In this document: positions 13,299 through 26,900 of the stretch, one piece after another | Numbering within the stretch: position 1 is the first letter of the stretch | Layout of the letters: every line of letters starts with the position of its first letter | The notes under the pieces: model-generated | What the model was told of the DNA's origin: nothing | Seen by the model: only the letters and a program-made list of their open reading frames with translations | Databases searched by the model: none | Assembly: GCF_022539315.1 (NCBI RefSeq) | Contig: NC_066343.1 | Location: forward strand, 36,175,146 to 36,239,145 | Direction: 5' to 3' | Length of the DNA stretch: 64,000 nucleotides | DNA from: Serinus canaria | Taxonomy: Eukaryota > Chordata > Aves > Passeriformes > Fringillidae | Made by a program: the position numbers and the translations under genes

Positions 13299-13634
13299 GG
13301 TGTAGACTACATAGAGGTGTGTTGAGATAAGGCACGAAATGATGACACAGACACTGCTGCTCTCGAGGGGAACAAAAAAGAGCACCTTTATTTTCTGACT
13401 CCAACATTTATAGTTTTCCAAAGGTGACAGTGGATTGGAGGGTGACAGTGCCACCTCTCCAATGCCACTGGACAGACCAAGGGTCCATCAATTCTCTCCA
13501 CCTCCATGAAAGAATGCAAAACATAGGTTATTTACAGAATTGTGTGTGAGAAAGTTTGTTGAGAGAATATAAACATCAGAAGGCTTACAAAGTTTTACAA
13601 AATCAGGGTGACAGAGGTGTAGACTACATAGAGG
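13299..13634. repeat. 17-bp tandem duplication split by the LTR insertion
   Basis: GGTGTAGACTACATAGAGG occurs at 13299-13317 and again at 13616-13634. Removing the LTR and one GAGGTG copy leaves a head-to-tail duplication of TAGACTACATAGAGGTG, with the second copy ending in GAGGC. The duplication therefore predates the insertion. Confidence 0.8.
13320..13613 (-). mobile_element. Solo LTR, ERVK-like, 294 bp, with 6-bp TSD
   Basis: On the + strand the element begins TGTTGAGATAAGG and ends AGGGTGACA, the TG...CA ends expected of an LTR. It is flanked by perfect 6-bp copies of GAGGTG at 13314-13319 and 13614-13619. A 6-bp duplication is usual for ERVK/class II elements. On the minus strand, AATAAAGGTGCTC provides a polyadenylation signal and TTTATATTC near 13565-13575 could be TATA-like, so the LTR lies antisense to CNTNAP4. 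No internal gag, pol or env sequence is adjacent, so it is a solo LTR. The body resembles a passerine ERVK LTR family that I know from memory; a repeat-library search would name it. Confidence 0.85.
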
Positions 13635-14990
13635 CATGCCTTGCAAAAAGTTCTGGAAAACCCAGTACTAAAGACAGGAGTACTTACCTCTGGCTAGTAC
13701 CAACTAGTACTGCCATAACACACTGCTTTTCAGGCTTTTTTTTACATCCTTCTAACTTCCGTTACTTCATTCTGAATAAAGTTCTGCAGTCACCAAGTGG
13801 AGATGTTTTGTCTTAGAAGGAATTTGCAAATTATGTACTCAGCACAGTCTGCCAGACTACTCCTGTTGGCTAAAATTCAACCCCACCTTTTAAGTGGAAA
13901 GTTAAAGAATGTCACTAAATACTGTCACTAAAAAGCACAGTGACATCTAATTCTATGAAGGCTTTAGATAACAAAGCATGGCAGAATGTTTTTGTGTCTG
14001 TAAGTGTACATGCATTAGGTTTTGGAAGTTAAAGTGGCAGTCAAGCCTTATGTGGCATGTGTCACAGATACAGTCAGTATACGATGTGAGTGTGAACCAC
14101 TCTGCCTGTGGGTGCAAGGACCCTTGTTTAACCTCCCATGCTGACTGATCACAAAGTTTGCTTGTTTGATGCCACCACACTGTTCTGTACAGCCACTAAA
14201 AGAGGAATTCATGTGGTCATAAGGAAAAGCTTTTAAATCTGCTTGAGAGTAATTGAGATGCAGCCACTGAAATCACATATTTACATGAAATTCAAAATTC
14301 TGATTTAGATAAAGAGAGAAAAAAATCTACACAGTATTTAACTCTATAGTTTTAATTCTTTTGCATTTTAATTAGCTCCTAAATGTGTGGGCAAAGGAAG
14401 TGTTGCATTTATGGGACTTTATATTTTTCTCTCAGTTCTTTCTGTACAATGGACCTCACTTTTTTTGCAATTTATTATTACCTATATAATTTCCCACCAT
14501 TTTATATTTAAATGACAGTTTTGCATGCCTAAGTTAAAATTATTTTTTCTTTTTCTTTCCTAGAGGAGGTAATGTTTAGAACTTGGCTTATGACTCTAAA
14601 CAAAATTAAACAACATGTAGTATTTAACTATGAATTTTTCTACATCTTGAAGCCCATACAAGCATAAAATTGGATTGTAGCTAACTGGTTGTTGTGGAAA
14701 CTAGATATTTTCTGGTTCTGTGTATGCAGCTTTAAGAACTTTTCAAGGTGCCTCTTATAGTGTGTTTTTCAGAGTTAGATCTAAATCTGTTCTATAATGG
14801 GTATTTTTTAATTTTTACCACACCATTCTCTGGTAAAACTCAGCAGATGCTGTGTCTGAATACTTGCATATTTTGCAATGTAGTTCTGTAAATCAGTGGT
14901 TTTTCTTATAAGATTGTTTGATATCTACCTTTGACCTTTTCCACACAGCTTTACAGGAAAACTAGCATGATCTGAGTAAATAAAAGCAAA

Positions 14991-15010
14991 CAAAGGAACA
15001 CAAAGGAACA
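14991..15010. repeat. 10-bp perfect tandem duplication
   Basis: CAAAGGAACA occurs twice head to tail. Confidence 0.9.
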
Positions 15011-15269
15011 CTGACTCGATTTAATTCCTTCCTTTTAATATCTTTCTGATTAGGTAAAATGCTGGAGGTGTAGCTCTCCACTTTCAGCAAAATTTTCTCT
15101 TTGCAGACAGATGTACCTGTGCTTGAAACTGCATGTATATCTCATATTCTTTTATCATTTTGCTTACAAATGTTTTGGTCATTTTAAGGAGCATGTGCAA
15201 TTTCGCCATCTATGCTTTATTTTTTCATATGCAAATTTATATATCCAGGCCTCACAAAACAGAAACATG

Positions 15270-15316
15270 CAGAATCATTTAGGTTAGACAGGACCTCTGG
15301 AGATCTTCTAGTCTAC
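15270..15316 (-). mobile_element. CR1 LINE 3'-end fragment
   Basis: AGAATCATTTAGGTTAGACA followed by GGACCTCTGGAGATCTTCTAG is the reverse complement of the CR1 3' terminus. It is short and diverged, consistent with an old 5'-truncated insertion. Confidence 0.7.
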
Positions 15317-15566
15317 ATAAAAGGAAATTGAGATGCATAAAATAAAAAGACAAAATTCAGATTTATTTTACTTGAAGAGTCTGGCTGGTAAAAATTACTC
15401 TGTAAAATTTATTGTAGAACTTCAAGACAGAGAAAAGGGTGTGAATCAATTCCTAATAATTTATAACAGTTATATTTGGTTACCAATATCTAGTAATCTA
15501 GCATACATTTTCAGAGTACTTGCTAAATGATATCAAAATAGTTTTGATGCAACTATATCTTGAATT

Positions 15567-15636
15567 AGAATCAGAGAATCATTGAATCATTTGAGTTGGA
15601 AGGGACACCTAGCAATCATCTAGTTTGAAAACCTTG
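15567..15636 (-). mobile_element. CR1 LINE 3'-end fragment close to the exon
   Basis: AGAATCAGAGAATCATTGAA, TTTGAGTTGGAAGGGACACC and ATCATCTAGTTTGAAAACC match the antisense CR1 3' end, including the octamer-like terminal repeats. It lies about 110 bp upstream of the exon at 15749. Confidence 0.8.
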
Positions 15637-15680
15637 TGTTGGAGATGGACATTTTTCATTAGATAATGTTGCTCAGGTGA

Positions 15681-16047
<367 letters not shown>

Positions 16048-19000
16048 TAAAAATGTTTAGATAATTAAATATACAAAGCAATTCAGCTCTTGAAAAGATG
16101 AAAGACAGTAAAAAGCAAGCAAACATCAAAAACCTAGCCATAGAAATACTCCATTAAGACACAAGAAATTATTCTGAGGATTAAAAATGTACTACAAAAT
16201 TTCTTTTGTCTTGCTATGTATGGCAAACTTCTTTTCCCAAAAGTATTGATCCCAGTGCATGAAACTTGGCTTTTAGTTACAGTTAACAAACAAAGCAAAA
16301 CAAAACACTTCCTTTATTTTTTGTGCATTTCTTGTGCATAAAAACATTTAAACTTATTGTAAGAATAAAATGAAACAGCCAAAGAAATTAAAATCTTAAC
16401 AACCAAATCCCAGTCCATAAAAAAAAAATAAAAAAAATTAAGCAACATATAAGTTTTGGTCATGAAATTCAGACTCTAGTTTCTTATGCTGTAACCTGCT
16501 TATCTCTGGCTAGCTTTGTAAATATTAATGAGAATTAATAAGCCATTAGTAAGATCATAATTTTCTTTTTGCATGAATATAAATGAGAGCAAAGGGTGAA
16601 AAATCTGGGAAATTATGTTCAAAAGATTATGAAAAAGTGAATTATATAGTTTTAGAAAAGGTTTGCCTCTTTCCTTGATCCCAAATAATTGGCAGCTTGG
16701 ACTAGAGGAAGAATATTGGAACTTGTGTTATGTTATTGTATCCTGTCAAGTGAATTCTGTTCTTCATGCATAGAACTGATTAATTTCTAAATTTTTCTGA
16801 GCCTTAGACTTCACTTATTTCTTGCTGCAGTTAAACATTATGTTAAAATGTATTTCATTTTATGCATTTTGATTTTGTTGACTTTTAATTCAAAATGTTC
16901 TTGTCACTCTTACTGTCAAAACCCATCTACAGTATAATGAGATTATGCACTGTTTTACTTGTTGCATAATTATCCCGCTTTTTAAATTTGCTACATACTT
17001 CCACTTCAGATTGTGTTTTCATAACAAAGAGAAATAAATGAGTTTCTAATCCATATGGCTGTGGGGAGTAGGAAAATCAATCAATTTTCTAAATGTTAAA
17101 TGAGCATAAGTTGCTGCAATATTGTCTTTGCTCATCTTAAGACAGACTGACAAAACATATCTGAGAGTCAGGGCAGCTTGGTCTCTTCCGTGACAGCTCT
17201 TTGGAAATCTGATATTGGTATTGAAAACAGTGATGCAGATTGTTATTTCTTGAATATTGCCCCCAGTAAAATATCAAATGAAAGTTAAGAAAAATAGTTA
17301 AATGCTGATGCAGACATTGGGTAAAGGGAGTTTTTAGATCTATAGGAGCTAAAAAGTGAAGCTTCAGTTCCATCATCTCAAACCTAATAAAAAATGATTA
17401 TTTTAATGATTGCAATGCAGATTGAAGGTATGGCTTGCAGGCAGTAATGAATAATTCAAGGATGCAAACCATCAAATTCAGGGCAGTCTATTGATCTTTT
17501 TTATGTATCTTTATTTAGGAGTTCTGCTTCTAGGGGAATATATATTCTCTCTTTTCTAAACTAATACACAGATGTAGTCTTGAAGTGAAACTCTTAAATC
17601 CCTATTTATTTTATAGATTTTCTCTGTTACCTCTTTTTGCCGACTTCTTAAATGACTTGCTCAAGTTCATTAAGGCAAGAACCTCCAATATTTTATATAG
17701 TCTACTGTGTTACTGTGTTATTTCTAGCCTATGTTTAACTGAGTCAATTAAACTGGCCTGGTACAAGGCTACTAACCAGACATAACTTTTAGGGTTTTCT
17801 TAATACTACTCTGCATTAGAATGATGGAAGTTGTCCAATTCTGAGGGCCCTGAGTTGAAATCTTCACTAGACAAAAGAATTTTTACTTCGTAACCACTTT
17901 TTCCTGACTTAAATAGAGATAATTCTCTTGTCTGCAAATGCACTGCTTCCTACTTTCCATTTATCTTTTCAGAAGTTAGTTTTGAATTGTCTTTATTTCG
18001 TTATGGCTAATCTTAAGGTTCTGAAACTCCTGCCACTGTTCAGCTATAACAGCTTTTTCATCCTCTGTAAAATTTTTATAACAACTGAGGTGAAAGAATA
18101 TTATCTATGCCTCTGCAAATTATCTAGTTATCAAAACTCTCTTAATATTCTGTGGAGTGGGTAGTTTCTTCCAAGGCTGGCTCTTCTGACCACAGGTGTC
18201 TTGCTTAGGTTGAAATGAACCATGTTTCACCTTCCTTTGCCTATAAAACACTTCATTCTGCATTACTGCTGAATTTGGATGTAAAAATTCTGATGTTAGA
18301 TGAAATTTTCCTCTGTCCCTTCCCCGCTGCTAATTATTAAATATATGTTTTCACTTTTCTGTAGATTGGGAATTGGTTTAGAAGGCATGATGGTGACTGT
18401 AGTGTTTACTCCTGCAATATATTTTGCTCTCAGTGTTCTGGTTTTCTTGTTGTACTGATGCTCTAAATATATGCCTTACTTGCTGTCTCATAAATGTAGG
18501 AAGTTTGCATTTTATGTGGATTTTATTTATTGCTTAAAATAATTTTTTACTAGAGGAGATTTTGAAAGACTGACTCCATTATTTTTAATTCCTAGGACTC
18601 TTGTCACTATAGATAAAGTATTGTTAAGTATTTTTAGGTATATGTTCTACAATAGAGTTTTTCCTATTTCAACCATACATTTTGGTTTCTGTACTCAGTG
18701 ATATTACTCTCACTGTCTTTTTAAAGTGAACTGTAAGTATTTTCTACCCTGTTCTTGATATTTACTGTAAGCTTTTTCCAGTCAGATCTTAGTAGAAACA
18801 ATATTTACGTCCCTTTTAGTAATTAGTACAGTTCAAGATACAATTCTCAAGTGAAATAGTTGTTATTAGTTGTAAAACACATGTTTTTGCACAGAAATTA
18901 TTCCCTTTTATAATGATTAGTTGAATCTTGGAAGGAAATTAATTCAACTCAATATTATATTTTATTTATTTTTACCATAAATATAGAAGTGTTTGAACAA

Positions 19001-20230
19001 CACATGTTGTGCTCTTTTATATTCTTCAGTCTTTTTATTGTGTTCATATTCCTTAGGATGTGCTTTCAGATGCAGTAAAGTTCAAACTCCCAAGCCCAAT
19101 CTTTTGCATTGCTCTTTTTAACCTTTAAAATGAGCAGAGGCCTCAAATCTCTTTGTATATTAAGTTATCATATTTTTTTCACTGGAAATGATGATTTTTT
19201 TTTTCACTTTTCTTCTGTCAGACCTCATGTGGTATACAGTAAAACATCATAAAAAAATATATCTTAAGTTTTGGTCAAGAAGTGCTAGGAAATCTTACGT
19301 CTTTAAATACTACCTTTCTTAGAGGTGTTGCCATTCATTCATCCTCTTGATTTGTGTTTGTATTCTTTCTTGTAATTCTAGATATTGTCACCTGTATTTT
19401 GGTTGTGAAGAATCTCCTATTGTAATTATATTTATCTGTTTGGGGCTACTGATCCTTTCAACTAGTATAATTTCTGGGTTTAACTAAATTCATAGTTTCG
19501 TATCCCAAGAGTTTTTGTGCTGTGTGCTCTCTCCTTGACATTACTAATGGTTCTTCTTTTAAAAGAAAGTAATAAGATAAAGAGATTAAAAAGGAGGAGT
19601 CAAGAGGGGGAAGAACTATAGCAATTCACAGTTTGAATAAGAAGTTTCCCATGGCTGACAATTTCAGTGAAAACATGAGTCATCTAACTCATGGAGAAAA
19701 GCACCTCAGTGTTATTCATTAGCAGGACTTTTGAGGAACAAAATAAATGCAATTCCTCTTAGATTCAATGTTGACGATTTCTTCTCTGACACACCTATGG
19801 AAATACACATATATTCAGCCTCCAGTTTTGTGGATTTTATTTTTTCTCCTGTGAGAATAGTGATTTATCCATTCCACAGCTGGAATTGAGTTTTCAATTT
19901 TATTTGTTTTGAATCTTCCCTTTAAAAATGATTTTCAAGGACAGAAATTAAAATGAATAGACAAAAATAGCTAAAATTTGGGGAAATTATTATCATTTTA
20001 TTAAGTTCTCTTTTAGAAGACAAATTTGTTTATGGCTGTTTATTTTTGTACATACATTTAAGTTCTGAGGTCTACTGGTTGTTTAATTAAACTTAGCTGA
20101 AGTTAAAACTGTAAGTTTGTTTCATCATAATATCCTCAACCCCGTGAATTTGCACAGAAGTGTTGTCAATGTAACAGTTCTATTCTAATGGTATGTAGCA
20201 TAATTTTATGGATGGTGAAGAATTAATTGT

Positions 20231-20278
20231 GTATGCATTGCTACGCATACTCACAACTTCCTTTTTAAAGGAGTTGTG
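20231..20278. repeat. Two adjacent hairpins
   Basis: GTATGC (20231-20236) pairs with GCATAC (20245-20250). Immediately after, CACAACTTCCTTT (20252-20264) pairs with AAAGGAGTTGTG (20267-20278), with a single-base bulge and a 2-nt loop. Confidence 0.85.
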
Positions 20279-20734
20279 GATTTTTATTTTTTTGGAGACT
20301 TCCCATGGTGTAAAATAACTCACAATTATGGAAAGCTGCAGGTTAAGAAATACCAAAGCACAAGTATTCTGTGATAATCACATTGTAAATTTAGAGAATG
20401 CACTGTTTTGATAAAGCTGGTGACTCTTTCTTAGATTCCATGATTCATGTTTGCTATGATACTCCTCCTTAGAGAGCAGAGTCATCATTCTTGATCATAA
20501 TTTTCTTCACTTTAGTAGCAAAAGACTGCTACTTTTATATATGCTACTTTTTTGGACTTCTGCTAATTTGAACCCCGAAGGTTTTGCTGTTGTTTCCTTT
20601 TGCAAGCTAAGTCATAGATAATTTCCATCACTACATTTTCCATAGGTACAGTTTTGAAGTATTGTGACTTCAGACGTCCTGACACTTCTTTTGTTAGTCA
20701 CAGGAAAGAGAGAAACCTCTTTATCTATTAATTA

Positions 20735-20880
20735 AAGCAGATACAGTAATGACCCCCATGGGGGACCCACACTGGACCACTGAGCAGCTGAAGGACTGCA
20801 GTCTGTGGAAAGGACACATGCTGAAGCACAGAAGGGTGAGGAGTCACCCTCCTTAAAGAGGAAATGTATGACAGAAACCA
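20735..20880. mobile_element. Probable diverged avian interspersed repeat, family uncertain
   Basis: Phrases such as GAGCAGCTGAAGGACTGCAG, TCTGTGGAAAGGACACATGC and GGTGAGGAGTCACCCTCC resemble an avian repeat I have met but cannot name with certainty. Base composition is richer in GC than the flanks. It directly abuts CR1 sequence. Confidence 0.4.
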
Positions 20881-20951
20881 CTTCTCATGGAATGTATTCC
20901 TGCCCATGGCAGGGGTGTTTGGACTAGGAGATCTTTAAGATCTCTTCATAA
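20881..20951 (+). mobile_element. CR1 LINE 3'-end fragment, sense orientation
   Basis: GGAATGTATTCCTGCCCATG, GCAGGGGTGTTTGGACTAGG and AGATCTTTAAGATCTCTTC match the sense strand of the CR1 3' UTR. It is the only CR1 fragment in the window on the same strand as CNTNAP4. It stops just before the usual CCAACCC… terminus. Confidence 0.7.
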
Positions 20952-21070
20952 AACTGGCCCCAGTCCATCAATCCAGCCTCTCTGGATCCCTCTGTGTACC
21001 CTCCAGCATATCAGCTCATCTGCCCAGCTCGGTGTTGTCTGTGAACTGATGAGAGGGCATTTGATGGTTT
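20952..21070 (-). mobile_element. CR1 LINE internal fragment, antisense
   Basis: CCAGCCTCTCTGGATCCCTC, CCCTCCAGCATATCAGCTC and CCCAGCTCGGTGTTGTCTGT match antisense CR1 (compare the common phrase CCCAGCTTGGTGTCATCTGC). It abuts the sense CR1 fragment tail-to-tail. Confidence 0.65.
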
Positions 21071-22464
21071 TTGTTGAGTGGGGAAAAATGCAGGGAGAGG
21101 CAGGAAGAAACAAAGGAGGAGAATATTCTTAACTTGAGGTATAAAAGGAGCTTCAAGGGAAATATGATTTATCAAGTATGAAGGAAGTCAGAAATACAAG
21201 GAATCTTGGGTGGAATAATACAGACAGGGGACTGCTGTGTAAGTGCCTTTGTGAAATTTTTTGCATGCATAAAGTTCCACTTAAGAGGACATTCTAATAT
21301 TTATTTAAGACATTTAAAACATAAAATTTCTGAACTTTCCTTAGGAGCTTTTGCATTCCTCCATCTACTTCTGTTTCAAAAGCACTCTGACCGCAGCACT
21401 ATTTTTAGACACTTAGATGGCAATCTAATAAGGCTAATTTTGCAGTCACAATGATTAATGTACTGTATAAAATATCTTACATTAGGTGAAAAGATGAATG
21501 CATGCATCAAGGTTAACCTGTCCCAGAATATTTAAGATAAGGTAAAAGGAAGGAAAAAAATATAGAATCATCAGCAAAAAATGTAGTGCCTTAAATAAAA
21601 TCTGTATAATTTTTGTGGGTAAACATTAAAGGAACTGTTAACGATAGGACAAGTAAAATATATATTGACACTATCTATATTATGGTAGACCATATTGTGG
21701 AAAAAAAAGCTACACACACCCATTTAAAAAACGTGTTTTTAACTAAGGACAACAAGATGCCTTGAAAATATGCAAATCCAGCAGCATGCGGAAGTAAATA
21801 CTCTCTAGATTTAGACATTCACAGGTTATTTTAAATGTGTGTCAATGTTCCAGTCATTAAATTAGCAGCAGCTTTGCAAATGTGAATGTTTTGGGATTCA
21901 CAAATGTGGATGTGTTGGTAAGATTTTTTTTTTTATTTTAAAGATTTCTGCTATGCAAACTATTAACTGTGTACCAGAATTGGTTTCTGGGACTGATCTT
22001 GATCAGGAATTTTTTCCAGACAGTTTCCAGCTGCATCATAAACAATAGCAAAGCAGCTACAAGTTTCTATATTTGGGTACTACAAGAGAAACAACAAGCA
22101 TCCGGTTCTTTGCTTCTGCCTTTTCTGCATGTTTAGTCAGTGAGTTTGCACTATACATGACTTTGCACTTCTAAGATGCAGCAATCCTGTAAATTACAGA
22201 GCTATTATCTTGAGTTGGTTTTGTAAGTTCAAAATAATGCGTTTTCATTAAAGTAGTTATTTTATTTTGATCTCTGATTATCTGTACTCTAAACATATTA
22301 TCTCTACTCTGAATATATTGATGCTAGCACACCATTTTTCCATTAAAATAATTCACTGTGATATATGATGAATTATTTTGTAATGCCTTTACCTATTTGT
22401 TATCTTAATAACATTGTAATATTCATATGTGAGTGGAAAATGCCATAGAAAGCATTAAAACTCC

Positions 22465-22478
22465 AAAAAAAAAAAAAA
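22465..22478. repeat. A14 homopolymer
   Basis: Fourteen consecutive A after AAACTCC. No recognisable element upstream. Confidence 0.9.
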
Positions 22479-23666
22479 TTAGTTCTTTGTCTCTCCTCTC
22501 AGGTGTTGGCTGCTCTAGAGTGATATTGCACTGATCCCTATCATTCTCGTTCCAAAATGAGAAGCTTGTGCTTGAACACATATGCCTGCCTTAAAATGAC
22601 TTATGATGGATGAGGAAAATTGTGCTATGGCTGGGAAAATATTGTCCCTCTTTTCTGCAACAGACAGATTGTGTACTTGAAGAAATCAAGCTGCCTTTGA
22701 AGAAAGCATTTCATCTTTATAATCAGAACAGAGTATGTTCAGTTTGCACAAGGCTTATTGAGCAACTAAGTAGTAGCAGACCACATATTCAGCTTCTCTC
22801 ATGTTTATTCCAGCCACTCTCCTTGAACAGAGCAAAAATACTTTCAGAAATGGACTTCAGACCTAATTTGAAGAATGTCTCTGTCATACATGGACTTGTT
22901 TTATACCTAGTATAATTCCTGAGGTTTGAAGTTAACAAAGTGAAAGAACTGATTTTTTATAAAAATTTTGGTCATTGAACTTCAGAGAAAACTTCAAATT
23001 ATTTTGAGTATATAACATCTTAACCTTGGTATTGTGATGGTGATGCCATTTTAATAGTTTATGAGTTATTTTAATAATATATAATGTCTACAACAAAGTA
23101 ATATTTAAATCATTTTCACAGTTCCATTATAGACACCTTAATTTCCTTTACAAAACTTTTTATGCATCGAAACTAAAGTCCTAAAAGTAGAAAAAGATAT
23201 TTGGAGATCTAAGTGTTTCTTGAGCTTGGCAGCTCCAACATACACTCAGATGCCAAATTTCCTATTTTAACTTAGGAATTTGATTTTTGTCAATAGTATT
23301 TCAGTGTTTTCAATCTAATTTTCATCTGTTACTGCTCTTTCTCTGTATCTGCATTTCTGTAAAACACGTGCCGTGGCTAGTAATCTTCTTCTCTTATGTG
23401 ACAGAAGGACAGGTTTTATGCTACTGTGGAACTAAGATCTGCCTTTATTCTTTTGCAGCTGTTCTTTTTCATAAACACATGCCTAAGCATTCACTGGAAA
23501 CCTAGATAACCTCTGCCTCACAATTTGTTTATGTAGTTAAGGTCATAAATAATGGTAAGAACTATCTTCTGAACATTTTTAGAATGCAAATACTTTTGGG
23601 GAAAAAAATCAAAATCTATTTCCAAAGTATTTTTCTTCATGGGCAAATACAGTTTAAATGTAGGGT

Positions 23667-23945
23667 GAATCACAGAGTGGTTTGGGTTAGACAGGACGTC
23701 TGGATGTCATCTGGTTCAACACCACTGCTAAAGCAGAACCAGCTAGAACAGATTGCACAGAATCACATCTAGCTGGATTTTGGTTGTCTCCACAGAAGGA
23801 GCCTCCACAGCCTCCCTGGGAAACCTGTTTTAGTGCTCTTGCTTGCAGAGGTCTGGGGTCCCTGAGGCATACCTTTAGCAGTAAAGACTAAACTCAGAAA
23901 GGAATTCAGTATCCCCTCCTTGTCTCTGTCCTTTGTAGGACACCT
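23667..23945 (-). mobile_element. CR1 LINE 3' fragment
   Basis: It begins GAATCACAGAGTGGTTTGGG and continues with GTCATCTGGTTCAACACC, CCTCCACAGCCTCCCTGGGA and AACCTGTTTTAGTGCTCTTG, the standard antisense CR1 order. Similarity fades after about 23850; CCCCTCCTTGTCTCTGTCCT suggests it continues to about 23945. It is an old, diverged copy. Confidence 0.8.
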
Positions 23946-26900
23946 ACATCATTCTGCACCAGACCCACATTTCCCCTAGTCTTCCTTTTACTACCAACAT
24001 CCTAGAAATCCCTTTCCAGATTTAATTCCAAAAAGACTTTAGCCCTCTTTGTGACCTTCCTGCACACTCTAAAAAATGAAATCTCTATGTTTACATAAGA
24101 CAGACAGATACAGAAAAAGATATTTTTTTGAGATAGTAAATACAATTTTTGTTGCTTTTTGAATTAAAATGTTCATATACCTTTTAGTGTAAGTGTCTTA
24201 TTTTATCAACATCACCTTCAATTGATACCAACCTGACCAGTATCTTCGTAAAAACTTAACTGTGCATATTTTTTTTAGCTGTCTAAGACTACATGTGATC
24301 ATCATATCTTCATAGTGTTGGTAATGGCATACAATTTACCAAAGTTTTTCAAGCTTGTACTTTGTGTATTTTTGATTCATTATTGGAAACTTGAATCATG
24401 TAAGGACAGACAAGGTTAGTAATTTGTATATCAATACTGTGTACTTTCTTATTTCAATATTTTAGGGTCTTTTCATAAATGGAATGTTATTCCTCTACTG
24501 GACATGGACTTAAATCTTGAGATCCTGCATTTTTATGCTGAATAAGGATAGGTTTTAGGAATAGGTGTTTGATCCATATTTTCTGCTTCCAGACAGTGAC
24601 ATTTGCCACCACTTGTTTTAGAGGTCATTGACAAGTAGTTTTGAATGAACTTTATTGCATATTTCTTCCTTTGTATAAAACTTGCTAGACTTAAATTGCG
24701 TAAGGAATATTTCAGTATGTTTCAAATAAGTGATTCGGCAACTATAGCAGTACTATTCATGTCTAGTAAAGATTTCTGTGTGATCAGATCTATAATTTGA
24801 AAATTCAGTGAATACCTTATTCTTTCCCACTTCTTAAATTACCTTATTTGTTCAAGGTTAAGTAGCCCTGATTAAAATATCACTGAAAAGAACTGCCTCA
24901 ATGTTCGTCAAGGAGCCCCTTCCTCTACTTTTCTTTATAGTTATCTGTGAAAATGCTTGCTAGAATCTAGGGGTTTTGATCTTCAGATCTGAGTCAAAGT
25001 ATCAGAAGAGTTTCATGAAACATTCTAATTTACAGCATTTAACTTACTTTAAACAAAAGTATGTCCTTTAGCAAAAGTTTTTATTTCCTATATCTGTTAA
25101 TTTATCTGCAAGTTTTTCAGCAGATTTCCTTGTGTGATGTTCACATATCTGAACAGGAATTGAGCATAGAGACTTTTTTGGGTAGACTTTGTAACTTCCA
25201 TAATTTTCAATTAAAAGCATCTGAATTTTATTTTTACCTGTTGGATAAAGTTTTATTTGGGTTTGTAGACAGGTCATGGATTCTATATACTTGTCAGTCC
25301 TGCTTTCACCGACATTGTAAAAGACATCAGAGAATTTCTTATGGGATTCCATGGCATTTACAATAATCATATTTTTTTGACTAGCTGGCTGTGCAGCTTT
25401 TTAGGATAATCACAATATTTGTTATTATTTATTAGAGTTACTGAATATGGAATATTTGGGGAAAAAGGGTAGTAACTTAACTGCATAATATCTGGACTCT
25501 CTCTCGGGTAGTTGTAGATACTTGTGCTAAGCCCTTAGTTAAAGGCTGCTATATTCTTAATGAAATTTTGAAAACTAGGTGGTGTTAGTGCTTAGTCACA
25601 GATACAAACTGGAGTCAGCATGGAATTCTTTTTCAAATTTGTGAGCCCTTATCTTAGGCTTTATTCTCTAGTAGTCTAATGATTGGAAAATAGAAAAAGA
25701 ATGGAAAAGAATTTTTTAACTTTTGTGCATGGTTTTGCTGACTTAACTGATTATTTTGCCTCAGAGAGACACATCTATCTACATTAGCCTTGGCATGGCA
25801 AGTTTTAACAGCTCTATCAGTTACGTTTATAAATCTGTTTATCATAGTCAAACAAACACTATATTACTCTTTCAAACAACTCCATCTCTCAAAACTTAGA
25901 ATGCATTATTCACCTCCAGTCAGAAATATTTGGGCATTTTTTTCTGTTAAGAGCCATTAACCATAACATTTCAGTCTCTCACAATTCAAATATGTAATGA
26001 CAAATACGCTTGAACATTTTAATCATTTAAATGCAAAATTTATCAGATATATCAAAAAGATTTTAGCATTCAGCATATCCTCAGTTGTTGCTAATTATGT
26101 ATTAATACCTGTTTGGTCTAAGTATTTGTTGATATTGGTGGAGATAAAAAGATAATTACAAAGGTCAGGCTTTACCTCTGCTCCTTAGGAAAATACAATA
26201 GCTTATTTTGAGAAGTGAGAGAAAGTAAAAACTGACTGTGCTTCAAACTTTCTATATATTTGTGAAAAGAATTATCTTTTTGATGGTTTTTCCCCCCTTG
26301 GGCCAACAAATCCCCAAAAGCATGCAGAAGCATGTATAAAGCTACAGAAGAATACAATTTAGACACGAGAAGAATCTTATTAAGCCACAGTAATCTTAGC
26401 CACTAGCAATCATCATACCAATGTTTTCTTCAGGAAAATTGTCCAGTGCAATTTTTTGTCATGATTTAATGAATTGATTATGTATGGGCTAATTAAATGG
26501 TGAGTTTATGTGATGACTTGATGAGAATGTGCTTGCTGTAGAGTTATGACCAGGTTAAGACTCTGAAGTCATTTGAATTTTAAAATGAGAGGCCCAAAGA
26601 TGGGCCTTACTTAATGGAGGGGGAGGACTGAGATTTAAAGTAGTAGGTTTTCTTGCTTTTTCACCTAGCAAAATCAACAAGTTGGGCAGGATTTTACTCC
26701 TTGATTGTGATGTATTTTGTATATATTCTGTGTATTTAATTACCCCTGAATGCACATGCTTTTTTCAGGTTTTGCCTTTCTAAGACTGAGTCTAGGTTTC
26801 AGAGGGCTATCAAACTTATGCAAGTTGACAATGAGAAAATTTGGGGTATTCCACTAGAAAATCCACCCATTTAAACACTTCTTCATATCTTAATTTTGTA

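Noticed and set aside
13299..13634. 19-bp flanking repeat read as the target-site duplication
   Set aside because: LTR integrases make 4-6 bp duplications. TG...CA boundaries give an exact 6-bp TSD, and the longer identity is an older tandem repeat.
22610..22915. 101-codon plus-strand frame
   Set aside because: No recognisable domain, no splice sites in phase with the gene, and no poly(A) tail or repeat context.
25061..25370. Overlapping ~100-codon frames on both strands
   Set aside because: No motif in either, start codons are unsupported, and the composition is that of translated AT-rich DNA.
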